From Enhygromyxa salina (GTDB lineage Bacteria > Myxococcota_A > Polyangia > Nannocystales > Nannocystaceae), in contig NZ_JMCC02000021.1 of the NCBI RefSeq assembly GCF_000737335.2, positions 106,258 through 170,257 of the forward strand: a stretch of 64,000 bases of DNA. The letters are read 5' to 3'. Positions 1 to 9,950 of the stretch are shown in pieces. Position numbers and translations under genes: made by a program. How positions within the stretch are numbered: the first letter of the stretch is position 1; each line of letters begins with the position of its first letter. The notes beneath the pieces were generated by a model. The model worked only from the letters and a program-made list of their open reading frames with translations, did not search any database and was not told where the DNA came from.

Positions 1-2
1 TC

Positions 3-587
3 GCGGAGTTCGAAGCACAGTTCGCGAGTGATCTTCACGCGCTCTGTGGTCGGCTCGAGGCGCTCGACGACGCTCCCGGGCGGCTGCAGGTCACCAGTGC
101 GCCCGCAGAGGCCCGGATCCGCATCGACGGGCGCGGGACGGGTCGGCAGCGCCGGACGCCCTGGGTTGGCGAGCTGCCAACCGGCGAGCACCTCATCGAG
201 GTCTCGGCGCCCGGATATGTCCGTCAAGAACGTACGGTCCAGATTGTCAACCGCGTCAACGAACAGCAGCACTTCGAGCTGCTCGCCCTGTCCAAAGGAC
301 GACCGAGCTGGCCTGGCTGGACCACCACGACCCTGGGGGTCGTCATGGGGGTGGCTGGAACGGCGCTGATCGCTTTGGACAACAAGCCATGGCGAGGCCG
401 CTGCACGGGACGCAACATTGACGCATATGGGAATTGCCAATTCGTGTACGCTACCCTTCCTCTCGGCATAGGCCTCGCCACCGCCGGTGCGATTGCGGCG
501 ACGACGGGCGTGGGTCTAATCGTGTGGGCCCAACGCGGGAACCTGGGGCAGGGCAGCGCGGGCTTGACGGTGCAGGGGCGATTTTGA
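3..587 (+). CDS. PEGA-domain protein, 3' fragment
   Basis: This reading frame is open from the window edge to the TGA at 585-587, so the start lies outside. The visible part contains a PEGA-like beta domain near codons 35-85, with APAEARIRIDG followed by a GEHLIEV and APGYV pattern. PEGA domains are usually extracytoplasmic and occur in myxobacterial envelope and kinase-associated proteins. A hydrophobic segment begins near TLGVVMGVAGTALIAL and a second near LPLGIGLATAGAIAATTGVG, so the C-terminus has two probable membrane helices separated by a short loop with two cysteines. The gene ends 15 bases before the kinase gene and probably shares its transcript. Exact function is unknown; it may belong to the same signalling unit. 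Confidence 0.75.
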   Translation, partial: AEFEAQFASDLHALCGRLEALDDAPGRLQVTSAPAEARIRIDGRGTGRQRRTPWVGELPTGEHLIEVSAPGYVRQERTVQIVNRVNEQQHFELLALSKGRPSWPGWTTTTLGVVMGVAGTALIALDNKPWRGRCTGRNIDAYGNCQFVYATLPLGIGLATAGAIAATTGVGLIVWAQRGNLGQGSAGLTVQGRF

Positions 588-602
588 GCCGAGGTTGACG
601 GA

Positions 603-2861
603 TTGAAGGACATGGCAGCAATACACCCAGGCACCCATCGAACGTCGCAGCTGAGCCACACTCAGCCCGATCGGCTGTCGAGCACGGCAGAGGTGGCCAG
701 TAGCGGTGATCGCCAGCCCAAGCTGGTTGCAGGCAGCGTGATCCCCGGGACGCGCTATCAGATCGTGAGATGGCTAGGGCAGGGGGGGATGGGCGCGGTG
801 TTCGAGGTCCAGCACCTCGACATCGAACGGCACTACGCGGCCAAGTTGCTGCACCAGAGCGAGAACCCCTCGCGCACCCGACACTTTAGGCAAGAGGCGC
901 GAACGATCAGCCACATTGGGTCGCCGTGGATCGTCGAGATCTTCGACTTTCAAGAGCTCGCCGACGGCCGGCTCATGTACCTGATGGAGCTGGTCAATGG
1001 CGCGAGTCTGCACGCGGTCCAGACCGCACGGGGGGGGCCTGAAGGCGCGAGCCCCTGCGATCCCGCCCGGCTGATCGGCCTGGCGCGGCAGGTGTGCAAG
1101 GGCCTCCAAGCGGCCCACGAAGTCGGGTTTGTCCATCGCGACATCAAGCCGGACAACATCATGCTCTCAACCGATTCGCGCGGGCGCGAGCACGTGAAGA
1201 TCGTCGACTTTGGGCTGGCCGCGCTGCTCGAGGGCCCCAAAGAATCCAACGGCGCGGGGACCCCTGCGTACATGTCACCCGAGCAGTGCAAGGGCCAGAA
1301 CACCGACGCGAGGACAGACATCTACTCGCTCGGGATCACGCTCTACGAGCTCGCCACGGGTCGGCTGCCTTTCAATCGTACCGACGCGGCGCGCCTGCGG
1401 GACGACCACCTGTTCGAGCAGGCAGCGCCGCCCTCGGAGCTCGTCGATGGCTTCTTGCCGGCCGGCTTTGACGCGTTGATCTTGCGGTGTATGGCCAAGC
1501 AGCCGCGCGATCGCTACGCCAGCGCCGCGGAGCTCGAGGTCGCGTTGATCGAGCTGCAGCTCTCGCTTGGGCTGCGGACCGCGTGGGACGAGATGCCCGC
1601 GCCCGTGCTCCCGGGCGACACGACCGCGCGGCTCGAGCGGGGGCTTGCCCAATTGCGCAGCGAAGAGCGGCGGTCGAAGCAACGACGGATCGGGCTGGTC
1701 GCCGCGTTGGTCGGGCTGGTCGCGGTGGGTGGCCTGATCGGATGGAAGTTCGACGCTGACGCGCGCGAGATCGTGCTGACACAGGCCGAGCAGGAGCTCG
1801 CCGCGTTGAGCAAGCGAGCCAGCGTTGCAGCTGCGCACGCGCGGTGGATCTACACCCCGCCCGACGAACCCGACGCCGACACCGCTTATAAAGTGCTGCT
1901 CGAGCTCGAGCGGCTCGACGATGGCGGCAGCGATCGCGCGCACGAGGTCGGCGGGCAGCTGCGCGAGGAATTCTCGAGCACGCTCGTTGGGCTTGGCGAC
2001 ACCTACTGGGAGCGGGCCGGTGGGCGCGGCTTCGCCCGCGAATTCTATGCTCAGGCCCTGGTGTTCCAGCCGGACCACGAGCGCGCGAGCGAGCGGGCGG
2101 GGCTTGGCTTGGTGGCGCTGGCCGGGCTGCGGGACAAAGCTGCGAGGGGGAAATTTGCCCACTACGAGCTGGTCGCCGTCACCCCGCTCGCGAGCTTGGC
2201 GTGGACCGATGCAGAGGACCGACTCCATGCGTTGGAGACGCTGCGCGACACCGGCGAGCTCTCGCTTCGATCTGCGGCCGAGGTCGACGTGTTGCTCGAG
2301 GACCTGCGCTTCGAGTCCCAACGAGCAGAGGTCGCGCAGCTAGACGAAGATCCCAGCGGCCAGGCGGCTGCTCCAGACTCCAAGCCGGGTCCCGCGTCCA
2401 ACGATCCGGTTCCCGGTCCAATTCGCTACACGGTGATCGAAGACACCCCGACGCACCGAGCGGGCACGCACGGGGGGCACGGCGGCAACGGCTCGGGTAG
2501 CTTCGACGGCCTGCTCGACGCGGCCAAGAGCGCCTACCGAGCGCTCGATCTCGACCGGGCCGCGAACCTCTATCATCGGGTGCTCGACCTCGATGCCCAC
2601 AACGTCACCGCGCTCGTCGGGCTACACCACATCAGCTTCGACCGTGGCGAGTTCAAAGACGCCCTGCGCTACGCGGAGAAGGCCGCGCAGCTGCGACCCA
2701 AACGCGGTGACCTTCACCTGTTCATGGGCGACGCATGCATGAAGGTCTTCGACTACGGGCGCGCCCGTGATCACTATGAACGGGCCGACCAGCTCGGTGA
2801 CAGGCAAGCGCAGCAGCGCATCGCCTTTCTCGATGATCTGCTTGGAAAGGCGCCGAGCTAG
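603..2861 (+). CDS. Transmembrane serine/threonine protein kinase with C-terminal TPRs
   Basis: This is a Hanks-type kinase of 752 residues. The kinase domain spans about residues 50-320, with glycine loop GQGGMGAVFEV, catalytic loop HRDIKPDNIM, DFGLA and the activation-loop motif GTPAYMSPEQ, so all catalytic residues seem present. A single membrane helix follows near residues 361-381 (IGLVAALVGLVAVGGLIGW). The C-terminal region has TPR-like helices near residues 640-745, probably for protein contacts. A TTG at 603 is favoured because GAGG at 591-594 lies eight bases upstream; ATG at 612 is the alternative. Myxobacteria carry large numbers of such kinases, and the substrate cannot be inferred. 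The upstream PEGA gene is probably cotranscribed. Confidence 0.9.
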   Translation: MKDMAAIHPGTHRTSQLSHTQPDRLSSTAEVASSGDRQPKLVAGSVIPGTRYQIVRWLGQGGMGAVFEVQHLDIERHYAAKLLHQSENPSRTRHFRQEARTISHIGSPWIVEIFDFQELADGRLMYLMELVNGASLHAVQTARGGPEGASPCDPARLIGLARQVCKGLQAAHEVGFVHRDIKPDNIMLSTDSRGREHVKIVDFGLAALLEGPKESNGAGTPAYMSPEQCKGQNTDARTDIYSLGITLYELATGRLPFNRTDAARLRDDHLFEQAAPPSELVDGFLPAGFDALILRCMAKQPRDRYASAAELEVALIELQLSLGLRTAWDEMPAPVLPGDTTARLERGLAQLRSEERRSKQRRIGLVAALVGLVAVGGLIGWKFDADAREIVLTQAEQELAALSKRASVAAAHARWIYTPPDEPDADTAYKVLLELERLDDGGSDRAHEVGGQLREEFSSTLVGLGDTYWERAGGRGFAREFYAQALVFQPDHERASERAGLGLVALAGLRDKAARGKFAHYELVAVTPLASLAWTDAEDRLHALETLRDTGELSLRSAAEVDVLLEDLRFESQRAEVAQLDEDPSGQAAAPDSKPGPASNDPVPGPIRYTVIEDTPTHRAGTHGGHGGNGSGSFDGLLDAAKSAYRALDLDRAANLYHRVLDLDAHNVTALVGLHHISFDRGEFKDALRYAEKAAQLRPKRGDLHLFMGDACMKVFDYGRARDHYERADQLGDRQAQQRIAFLDDLLGKAPS

Positions 2862-2862
2862 G

Positions 2863-2888
2863 CCTCACGATTCCGGGGACTCGTGAGG
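2863..2888. terminator. Hairpin between convergent genes
   Basis: Perfect 8 bp stem CCTCACGA/TCGTGAGG with a 10-base loop, immediately after the kinase stop and just before the convergent peptidase stop. There is no U-tract, so it could be a bidirectional terminator or only an RNA-stabilising hairpin. Confidence 0.4.
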
Positions 2889-2891
2889 GGT

Positions 2892-4970
2892 TCAGTCGAG
2901 CACGCGTTGGCGACGCACGCGCTGTTCGGCGTCTGCCGGGATGACCATCGCGGTTTGAGCCGCGACGTCGTCGCGGATGACACCCGTCATTCGCTCTTCG
3001 ATCGCCTCGCGGTCCACGAACAGCTCCCAACACGGGCGGCCTGGGCCCTCATCGTGGGGGTTGGGCTTGGACAGCGCGTGGGCCCAGCGAAACCGATCGG
3101 CGGGGCGCGGGTGACTGTCGTTGGGTGAGGGCTCGGCGTTGACGTGCGCCTCTACGAGCTCGTCAATCCGCTCAATCTCGTCGGGGATCTGGGCCGGCGT
3201 ATAGGTGTAGAGATTGCGCAGACCGTGGCGGGCCTCGAGGACCTCGCTTATCGTCGCGTTGGCGTGGAGCTCGAACCGAAGTTGAGCCGCGATCGCGTGA
3301 CGAAGCCCGCGCTCGAAGCTGGCGGCCCCGTAGCAGTGCGCGGCCCAGCGATCAGCCAAGACCTCTTGCAGCCGCGACGCGCCCTGCGAGATCCGCACGA
3401 ACACCTTGTGAAAGCCGGTGAGGAACAGCCAGGCCGGGTTGTACCAGTCCGCGGCGCCGACCTCGGCCAGGCCGACCGCGCTGTGGACGATCGATCGACG
3501 CACGCCCAGGGCGAAGTTGCCTCCGGCCGTGTCTTCGTTCGAGAAGTGCCCGTACTCATGGGCGAGGATCGCTTCGAAGGCCTTGGTGTCGAGCCCGTCG
3601 AGCACCGCGACGCCAAGCAACAAGCAGCGCTCGCCCTTGCCGCGTAGTTTGGCGAGCAGGCCCCCGCGCTCGAACACGGCGATGTCGGCCCCGGTGCTGA
3701 GGTAGACCCGGTCGACTGGCCGGGTCCCGACTTTGGCGGCGACCTCGTCTAGCAGCGCGCGCAGCTGCGGGGCGTCACTTGGGTCGAGCAACTCCCCAGG
3801 CGGCGAGTCGTTCGGGCGCGTGAAGAATGACTTCAGCACCGCGCCGACGCTGCCAAATGCAACGACCACGACAATGATTGCGAGCTTGATCGGGAAGTAC
3901 CCAATGTAAAACATCCCGATCACCAGCCCGCCCGCGAGCGCGACTATTATCAGCAAGACCAGCGGGACGGACAGGTAGTAGTAGGCGCAGCACAGCCACA
4001 GGATCGTAGCGTAGGCCTTGCGTAGCTTCGAGTCACTGCCGCGGGCCGACGCCTGCGAGTTGGTCAGGGCGCTCTCGGCTTCGGACAAGGTCAGTCGACT
4101 CAGGAAGTAGCCCGCCGCGACCAGGGCGAGCGCGGCGGCGATCCAGATTGAGAAGAACAGGCCGATCCGCTTGCCATAGTAGGCTTCGGGAGACACTGCT
4201 TGCTCGAAGCTGGAGCTGAGCGTTTTGTAGGTCTCGTCGTCCAGCCCCGCCGCGTGGGCGAGCTCGAGCGCGGCCTTGGCCTGACGCAGCTCGCCCTGCA
4301 TCGCGTGGTGCAAGGCCGTGAACACCTGCGTCTCCCACGTATTGGTGTCCAGCTTGCGGAGCACCGCGGAGCAATCGCCGAGCAGCTGGAGGTCTTGAAG
4401 GTTCAGCGCGACCTGGCAGACCGACAGGGTGGTGACGAAGTCGTCGTCGTGATCGCGCAGGGTCGAGGTCGCCAGCGAGCGGGCCAGGTTCTGGTCGCGC
4501 AGCGCCGACGGAGCGCTGAGCACGATGGCGAGGGTGACCACGTTCTCGCGCCGCTTGGAGAGCTCGTAGGCCGCCCGGCACTCGGGGATAGCGAGGGAGT
4601 AGAACTCTTGCTCGGCGTAGATCGAACACCGACGGCGCAGCGCGTGGTCAAACTGCGGGTGGTTCTCGAGCACCGCGCCATAGAGGTCTGCCGCCCGGTC
4701 GAGTTCGTTGGCGTCGCGGGCCGCGGTCGCCTCGGTCCACAGCGCGCGGACATCGGGCTCGAGCGCGGCGAGCTGGTCGAGGACTTTGGCCTCGAACGCG
4801 TCATGTGAGGCGCGGACAATAGGCGAGGGGTCTTGCGCGTGGGCGCGCAGCGGGATCAGCCACGCGAGCGCGAGCACCAGCAACGCGAGGGCCTGCTTGT
4901 TGTTGCCAGTACGGGCGAGGACTCTCGGGTGCAGCGAACTGTTTTCAGCTCTGGCGAGGGCTTCTCTCAT
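2892..4970 (-). CDS. M48-type membrane metallopeptidase with N-terminal helical repeats
   Basis: The protein has 692 residues from the ATG at 4970, chosen because it gives MREALARAENSS followed by a signal-like hydrophobic stretch ending LRAHAQ. The N-terminal half (about residues 45-270) is helical and TPR-like. Hydrophobic membrane segments follow near residues 275-400. The zinc-binding motif HEYGH is near residue 469, and the downstream EVLADRWAA supplies the typical third zinc ligand (ExxxD) of M48 peptidases related to HtpX and Ste24. The likely role is turnover of envelope proteins. It is divergent from the ABC-F gene, with about 85 bases between the chosen starts. Longer in-frame starts upstream are less convincing because they precede the signal segment. 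Confidence 0.82.
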   Translation of the reverse strand: MREALARAENSSLHPRVLARTGNNKQALALLVLALAWLIPLRAHAQDPSPIVRASHDAFEAKVLDQLAALEPDVRALWTEATAARDANELDRAADLYGAVLENHPQFDHALRRRCSIYAEQEFYSLAIPECRAAYELSKRRENVVTLAIVLSAPSALRDQNLARSLATSTLRDHDDDFVTTLSVCQVALNLQDLQLLGDCSAVLRKLDTNTWETQVFTALHHAMQGELRQAKAALELAHAAGLDDETYKTLSSSFEQAVSPEAYYGKRIGLFFSIWIAAALALVAAGYFLSRLTLSEAESALTNSQASARGSDSKLRKAYATILWLCCAYYYLSVPLVLLIIVALAGGLVIGMFYIGYFPIKLAIIVVVVAFGSVGAVLKSFFTRPNDSPPGELLDPSDAPQLRALLDEVAAKVGTRPVDRVYLSTGADIAVFERGGLLAKLRGKGERCLLLGVAVLDGLDTKAFEAILAHEYGHFSNEDTAGGNFALGVRRSIVHSAVGLAEVGAADWYNPAWLFLTGFHKVFVRISQGASRLQEVLADRWAAHCYGAASFERGLRHAIAAQLRFELHANATISEVLEARHGLRNLYTYTPAQIPDEIERIDELVEAHVNAEPSPNDSHPRPADRFRWAHALSKPNPHDEGPGRPCWELFVDREAIEERMTGVIRDDVAAQTAMVIPADAEQRVRRQRVLD

Positions 4971-5055
4971 GGCCGGAACACTATCACGCTGCGCGCGCCG
5001 CGAAGCGACGAAATGTGCCCCCCCGGCGGCCCTGGTGTTGTCGATGCTGGCGGTT

Positions 5056-6978
5056 ATGCTCCGCGCCTTGACGATCCTCAGCGCACGCGAAGTTCGCCGC
5101 ACCTACGGCATCCACGAGGTCCTGTGCGGCGCGAGCATGGCGATCGACGAAGGCGAGCGCGTTGGCCTGGTCGGGCGCAACGGCTCGGGCAAGTCCACGC
5201 TCGCGCGGATCATCGCGGGCGCCGAGGAGCCCGACACGGGCGAGGTCGTCCGCCGCGGTGGGCTGCGGGTCGGCTACCTCTCGCAGGAGCCCAGCTTCGC
5301 GCCGGGTCTGCGGGCCGTCGACGCCGTGCTCGCGGGGCTCGAGAGCTGGCAGCAGGCCGTTGATCGCCACGATGAGGTCTCGCGGCTGTTGTCTGGTGAT
5401 CCGGGCCCGCGGCTCGACGCGCTGCTCCACGAGCAGGCTGATCTCGCCAGCAAGATCGAGCGCCTGGGTGGGTGGGATCAACGCCACGAGGCGCTCGCGC
5501 TGCTCGGCATGGTTGGCATCACCGATCCCGAGGCGATCGTCGACACCATGAGCGGCGGTGAGCGGCGCCGGGTCGCGCTCGCGCGACTGCTGGTCACCAA
5601 CCCCGATCTGGCGATCCTCGATGAGCCCACCAACCACTTGGACCTCGAGACCATCGAGTGGCTCGAGGGCTGGCTGGCCAACCGGTTCACGGGCGCGCTG
5701 ATCTTGGTCACCCACGATCGCTACCTGCTCGATCGCCTGGTCACCCGCACGATCGAGGTCGAGCAAGGGGTCATCCACGTGTACCAGGGCGGCTGGGTCC
5801 GCTACCTCGAGGCCAAGGCCGAGCGCGAGGCCCACGCCGAGCGAGTCGACTCCAACCGCCGCAATTTCCTGCGCCGCGAGCTCGAGTGGCTCAGCCGCAA
5901 CCCCAAGGCGCGCAGCACCAAGCAAAAGGCCCGCGTGGATCGGGTCGAGGCCGTGCGTGACCAGGTCGGTCCCAAGCGCGAGGTCGCGGCCCGGATCGAG
6001 ATCAGCGGCGAGCGGCTTGGGCGGACGATCTTGGACGCCGAGGGCCTGGACGTGGAGATCGGCGAACGCCGGCTGCTCGAGCAGGTCAACCTGCAGCTGA
6101 GCAAGGGTGAGCGGCTTGGAATCGTCGGGCCCAACGGCTGCGGCAAGACCACGTTGTTGCGGGTCTTGACCGGCGAACTCGCGCCCGCGGCCGGCGAAGT
6201 CCAGCTAGGCAAGCGCACGCAGATCGCGTTCTTGCAGCAGTCGCGCGGCGGCCTCGACGACAACGAGAGCGTGTTCGACAACGTCGGCGACGGCAGCTCG
6301 CGGGTGGTGTTGGGCGACACCGAACTCGACCTTCGCAGCTACCTCGAGCGCTTCTTGTTCGACACCCACGCCCAACGCCAAAAAGTTGGCACGCTGTCGG
6401 GCGGCGAGCGGGCTCGGGTCGCGCTGGCCAAGACCCTGCGGACCGGCGCCAACCTGGTGATCCTCGACGAGCCGACCAACGATCTCGATGTCATGACTCT
6501 GACCGCGCTCGAGGACGCGCTCGGCGACTACCCGGGGGCCGTGCTCGTGGTCACCCATGATCGCTGGTTCCTCGATCGCGTGGCGACGGGCCTGTTGGTG
6601 TTCGAGGATCGTCAGCTGGTCCGACACGCGGGCGGGTGGGCCGACTATGTCGAGCGGCGCAAGCTCGCCGCGCGCGACGAGCCCGCGCCAGCGCGCGCCA
6701 GCGGTGGTGGGCGCGGCGCGTCGGAGCAAGCTCCGCCTCCGCCGCAAGAGGCCAAGCTCACCTACGCCGAGGAGCTCGAGCTCGAGACCCTGCTCGAGCG
6801 CGTGGATGCGGCCGAGCAGCAGGTCAGCGCGCTCGAGGCCGAGCTCGCCGGGGCGGACTTTTACGAGCGACCGGTCGCCGAGCAGCAGGCCTTCTTCCCC
6901 AAGCTCGAGGCCGCGCGAGCCGAAGCCACGCGGCTCGCCGAGCGCTGGACCGAGCTCGAAGATCGCCGCCCACGGTGA
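5056..6978 (+). CDS. ABC-F family ATPase (Uup/Ettan-like)
   Basis: The 640-residue protein has two ATP-binding cassettes and no membrane segments, which defines the ABC-F family of ribosome-associated or DNA-repair-linked ATPases. Cassette 1 has GRNGSGKST, SGGERRRVALARLL and LAILDEPTNHLD. Cassette 2 has GPNGCGKTT, SGGERARVALAKTL and LVILDEPTNDLD. The linker contains the charged arm typical of Uup (RNPKARSTKQKARVDR). A C-terminal coiled coil (about residues 565-640, rich in LE and AE) matches the Uup DNA-binding extension. Start at MLRALTILSAREV is inferred from the family N-terminus; ATG at 5044 in the same frame is possible. I see no sign that it is a resistance-type ABC-F. Confidence 0.88.
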   Translation: MLRALTILSAREVRRTYGIHEVLCGASMAIDEGERVGLVGRNGSGKSTLARIIAGAEEPDTGEVVRRGGLRVGYLSQEPSFAPGLRAVDAVLAGLESWQQAVDRHDEVSRLLSGDPGPRLDALLHEQADLASKIERLGGWDQRHEALALLGMVGITDPEAIVDTMSGGERRRVALARLLVTNPDLAILDEPTNHLDLETIEWLEGWLANRFTGALILVTHDRYLLDRLVTRTIEVEQGVIHVYQGGWVRYLEAKAEREAHAERVDSNRRNFLRRELEWLSRNPKARSTKQKARVDRVEAVRDQVGPKREVAARIEISGERLGRTILDAEGLDVEIGERRLLEQVNLQLSKGERLGIVGPNGCGKTTLLRVLTGELAPAAGEVQLGKRTQIAFLQQSRGGLDDNESVFDNVGDGSSRVVLGDTELDLRSYLERFLFDTHAQRQKVGTLSGGERARVALAKTLRTGANLVILDEPTNDLDVMTLTALEDALGDYPGAVLVVTHDRWFLDRVATGLLVFEDRQLVRHAGGWADYVERRKLAARDEPAPARASGGGRGASEQAPPPPQEAKLTYAEELELETLLERVDAAEQQVSALEAELAGADFYERPVAEQQAFFPKLEAARAEATRLAERWTELEDRRPR

Positions 6979-7125
6979 ACCAGTCTACGAATGCGTCCGC
7001 AAGCGGGTAGAGCAGCCCTCGCCCGAGCTGAAGACAGATCGCAAGTGACCAGAATGGGCCCCTTGGTCGTCGCCGCCGGACCGGGGCTTTGGCCGCTGCG
7101 TCTGGGTTCATGTACATAGCCAGGG

Positions 7126-8508
7126 TTGGCGAGCAAGGACAGGATATCGGTCGCGGCGATCGTGGTCTCGCAGGTGGCGCCGCCGTTCATGTTCTCCGGG
7201 GTCGCCGTCGCGTTGCCGAGCATGGGCGTCGAGCTAGACGCTGGCGCGACCACGCTGGGGTTGGTGGCCACGGTGTTCCTGGCCGGCAGCCTCGCGTTCT
7301 TGCTGCCGCTCGGGCGGCTCGCCGACGCGACCGACAAGCGCACGATCTACAAGGTCGCGCTGTTGCTGTTTGCGATCGTCACCGCGGCGATCGGGTGGAT
7401 GTCGTGGATCCCCGGGATCTTGGCCTTGCGCTTCATCCAAGGTGTGATCGCGGCCGCGATCGGGGCGACCGGCCCGGCCTTGGTCGCCGACATCGTCCCG
7501 CCCGAGCGGCGGGGCAGGGCCTACGGGGCGCTGCTCGGCGCGGTCTATGCCGGGCTGACCTTGGGGCCGGTCTGCGCGGGTCTGTTGATCCGCGTGGCGA
7601 GCTGGCGCGCCGTGTTCTTCATCGGCGCGGGGCTGTTGCTGCTCGCGTTCTCGTTGGTCGCGCTGACCTTGCCCTCGCGCTGGCGTAGGTCAACGCGGTC
7701 CGCCCAGCTGCCAAGCGCGGCGCTGATCGTGGTCGCGGTCTCGTGTCTGGTCGCAGGCAGCGCGACGCTGCGACTTGGCTCGCTTGGGATCGCCCTGTTG
7801 TCCGCCGGGGTCGTGCTGTCGATCGTGTTCGTGCTGATCCAGCGCCGGCTCGAAGATCCGCTGCTCGATGTCCGCGCGCTGGCCCGCCACCGGATCATGC
7901 GCGACGCGCTGCTCGTCCAGCTGTTGGTGTACATGAGCGCCTATTGCTTGGTGTTCATGCTGAGCATCTATCTGCAGGTCTCGCTTGGTCACTCGGCGGA
8001 GAAGTCGGGGTTGCTGCTCGCGCTGGCCTCGCTGCTGATGGCCGCGTCTGCGCCCGTCGCTGGCGCGCTCTCGGATCGTGTGTCGCCGCGGGTGATCGCC
8101 AGCCTGGGGGTCGGGTCCGTGCTCGCGTGCACGCTGATGGCCACCCAGCTCGGGCCACAGACCAGCTTGGCCTACGTCGCTGTCCTGGTCGTGCTGCAGG
8201 GGCTTGGCTACGGCCTGTTCGCGTCGCCGAACATGACGATCATCATGAACAGCGCCACGGCCCAGACGGTTGGGATGGCGTCCGCGCTGTCGGCCAAGTC
8301 GCGCGCGCTTGGCATGATCTTGGGCATGTTGGTGACCGTCGTGCTGATCTCGTGGAAGCTTGGCGACGCGCCCGTCGAGCAGCACCCAGCCGAGTTCATC
8401 GAGGTTGTCGTCGTGGGCTTCGAGGTGCTCGCGCTCGTGGGTGCGGTCGCGCTGTTGATCTCCGTGTCGACTGGGCGCGCGCGCTCAGGTGAAGCCCAGC
8501 CCGGCTGA
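7126..8508 (+). CDS. Major facilitator superfamily transporter
   Basis: The protein of 460 residues is almost entirely made of hydrophobic helices, about 12-14, consistent with an inner-membrane MFS permease. The loop after helix 2 has GRLADATDKR, the MFS motif A, and a second PPERRGRAYG loop is typical of drug/proton antiporters. A further motif-A-like loop (GALSDRVSPR) occurs in the second half. The substrate is unknown; multidrug efflux is the usual default. The start is a TTG at 7126 with only a weak upstream CAGGG, so the N-terminus is uncertain. The gene overlaps the convergent phosphodiesterase gene by 24 bases at its 3' end. Confidence 0.85.
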   Translation: MASKDRISVAAIVVSQVAPPFMFSGVAVALPSMGVELDAGATTLGLVATVFLAGSLAFLLPLGRLADATDKRTIYKVALLLFAIVTAAIGWMSWIPGILALRFIQGVIAAAIGATGPALVADIVPPERRGRAYGALLGAVYAGLTLGPVCAGLLIRVASWRAVFFIGAGLLLLAFSLVALTLPSRWRRSTRSAQLPSAALIVVAVSCLVAGSATLRLGSLGIALLSAGVVLSIVFVLIQRRLEDPLLDVRALARHRIMRDALLVQLLVYMSAYCLVFMLSIYLQVSLGHSAEKSGLLLALASLLMAASAPVAGALSDRVSPRVIASLGVGSVLACTLMATQLGPQTSLAYVAVLVVLQGLGYGLFASPNMTIIMNSATAQTVGMASALSAKSRALGMILGMLVTVVLISWKLGDAPVEQHPAEFIEVVVVGFEVLALVGAVALLISVSTGRARSGEAQPG

Positions 8509-9048
8509 GCTCAGCGCGAACACGGCCTCGGTCCGATACTTGGGCCCCTGCCGCGATCGAATGCTCGAGTACAGGCGCACATGCTCGACGCGAAAGCTCG
8601 CCGAGGTATAGAGCGCGTGATTGCGGACCCACTGGTGGGTCTCATGACTGCTGGCTTCGTGGCCCATGCGCGCGACCGTCACGTGGGGCGCCCACTTTCG
8701 GTGTTCACGTTCGATCCCGCATGCGTCGATGATCCGCGCGCAGCGTTGGTGCAGCAGCTCGAGCGGCTCGAGCCCCCGGGTCACCCCGATCCACGCAACG
8801 CGGGGCTGGCCGCGCGGCGGGAACACGCCCGCGCCGCCAAGCTGCAGCTCGAACGGGGGCGCCTCGAGCTCACCGAGCGCCGCGATCAGCCCCCGGGCCT
8901 CGCCGCCGCCGAGCTCGCCAAGGAAGTGCAGCGTCAGGTGCAGCTGCTCGGGATCTTGCCAGCGAGCGCCCCGGATCCCGCCAACCATGAGGCTCAGGTC
9001 AAAGTCGACTTCATCTGGGAGATCGAGACCGAGGAACAGACGAGACAT
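8485..9048 (-). CDS. thpR: RNA 2',3'-cyclic phosphodiesterase
   Basis: This 187-residue protein belongs to the 2H phosphoesterase superfamily. The two catalytic HxTx motifs are visible: HLTLHFLG near residue 42 and HVTVARM near residue 122. Family members (LigT/ThpR) hydrolyse RNA 2',3'-cyclic phosphate ends to 2'-phosphates in the cytoplasm. The start MSRLFLGLDLP is the standard N-terminus of the family. Length and motif spacing are normal. The gene faces the MFS gene and overlaps it by 24 bases. The sigma-54 activator at 29,273-30,850 resembles RtcR, which senses RNA ends with cyclic phosphate, but no direct link between the two loci is visible. Confidence 0.9.
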   Translation of the reverse strand: MSRLFLGLDLPDEVDFDLSLMVGGIRGARWQDPEQLHLTLHFLGELGGGEARGLIAALGELEAPPFELQLGGAGVFPPRGQPRVAWIGVTRGLEPLELLHQRCARIIDACGIEREHRKWAPHVTVARMGHEASSHETHQWVRNHALYTSASFRVEHVRLYSSIRSRQGPKYRTEAVFALSSAGLGFT

Positions 9049-9247
9049 GGTGCGCCGGTGGTTTAGCCTACCAGTTTGGCTGGCTCAGAACGGGTTTGGG
9101 TGAGCGCAAGAATGGCGAATCCAACCCACAATTAGCTTCTGTCCCAGGCTTGGCACGGGACTTTGCGCCAGTTGTCGAGGGACGTGAAATTGATGGGGCG
9201 GCCCGTTCGGGTTGCGGCTATGTTCCGCGGCCTCAGGGATTTCCCCC

Positions 9248-9907
9248 ATGAACACCAAGACCATCAAGACCATCTCGACATTCGCTCTGACCTCCGTGTT
9301 CGCCCTTGGCACCATCGCCTGTGACAAGAAGGACGACGCCAAGAAAGACGACGCGAAGAAGACCGACGCAACGAAGGACGACGCGAAGAAGACCGAGGAC
9401 GTCAAGGCCGAAGAGCCCGCGCCCGAGGAGGCCCAACCCGAGGAGGCCCAACCCGAAGAGGCCGCGGCCGCGCCAACCGGTCCGCAGCCCAGCAACGACA
9501 AGGAATTCCTTGGCCTCGATCTGCAGCCGATCGACGACACCTGGCAGCCCGAGTGGGACGCCGACGCCAAGGTTGCCAAGTGGAGCAACGACGACTTCTT
9601 CTTCGGCATCGTGATCCGCGTTGTCGACGACAAGCTCACCAACATGGACGAGCTCGAGGCCGCCGCGCCCATGATGATGCAGGTTGGCACCGCGATCTCC
9701 TCGGTGACCAAGGACGTGCAGACGACCGAGCAGGGTTGGTGGACCGTCGTCAAGTACGACGATGACAAGGGCGAGGTCTACCTCAACATCGCCGACGTCA
9801 ACGGCGTGACCGTGGTCTGCTCGGCCAACCTTGGCTCGAGCATGGGCGACGCGATCCCCGAGGAGCTCGCGCATCGGGCCTGCTCCTCGTACAAGGTCAA
9901 AGAGTAG
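9248..9907 (+). CDS. Lipoprotein with Lys/Asp-rich linker
   Basis: The protein of 219 residues starts MNTKTIKTISTFALTS and has a lipobox ending GTIAC near residue 24, so it is probably lipidated. A low-complexity stretch of KKDDA and TKDDA units follows, then EEAQPEEA repeats to about residue 75. The folded C-terminal part contains no motif I recognise. The start at ATG 9248 is chosen because it places a proper signal peptide at the N-terminus. A strong rho-independent terminator follows at 9951-9994, so the gene seems to be transcribed alone. Function unknown. Confidence 0.8.
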   Translation: MNTKTIKTISTFALTSVFALGTIACDKKDDAKKDDAKKTDATKDDAKKTEDVKAEEPAPEEAQPEEAQPEEAAAAPTGPQPSNDKEFLGLDLQPIDDTWQPEWDADAKVAKWSNDDFFFGIVIRVVDDKLTNMDELEAAAPMMMQVGTAISSVTKDVQTTEQGWWTVVKYDDDKGEVYLNIADVNGVTVVCSANLGSSMGDAIPEELAHRACSSYKVKE

Positions 9908-9950
9908 TCGGGGCCGCTCGTTCGCTGGCGGGTGTTCGCTCGCCAGCGCC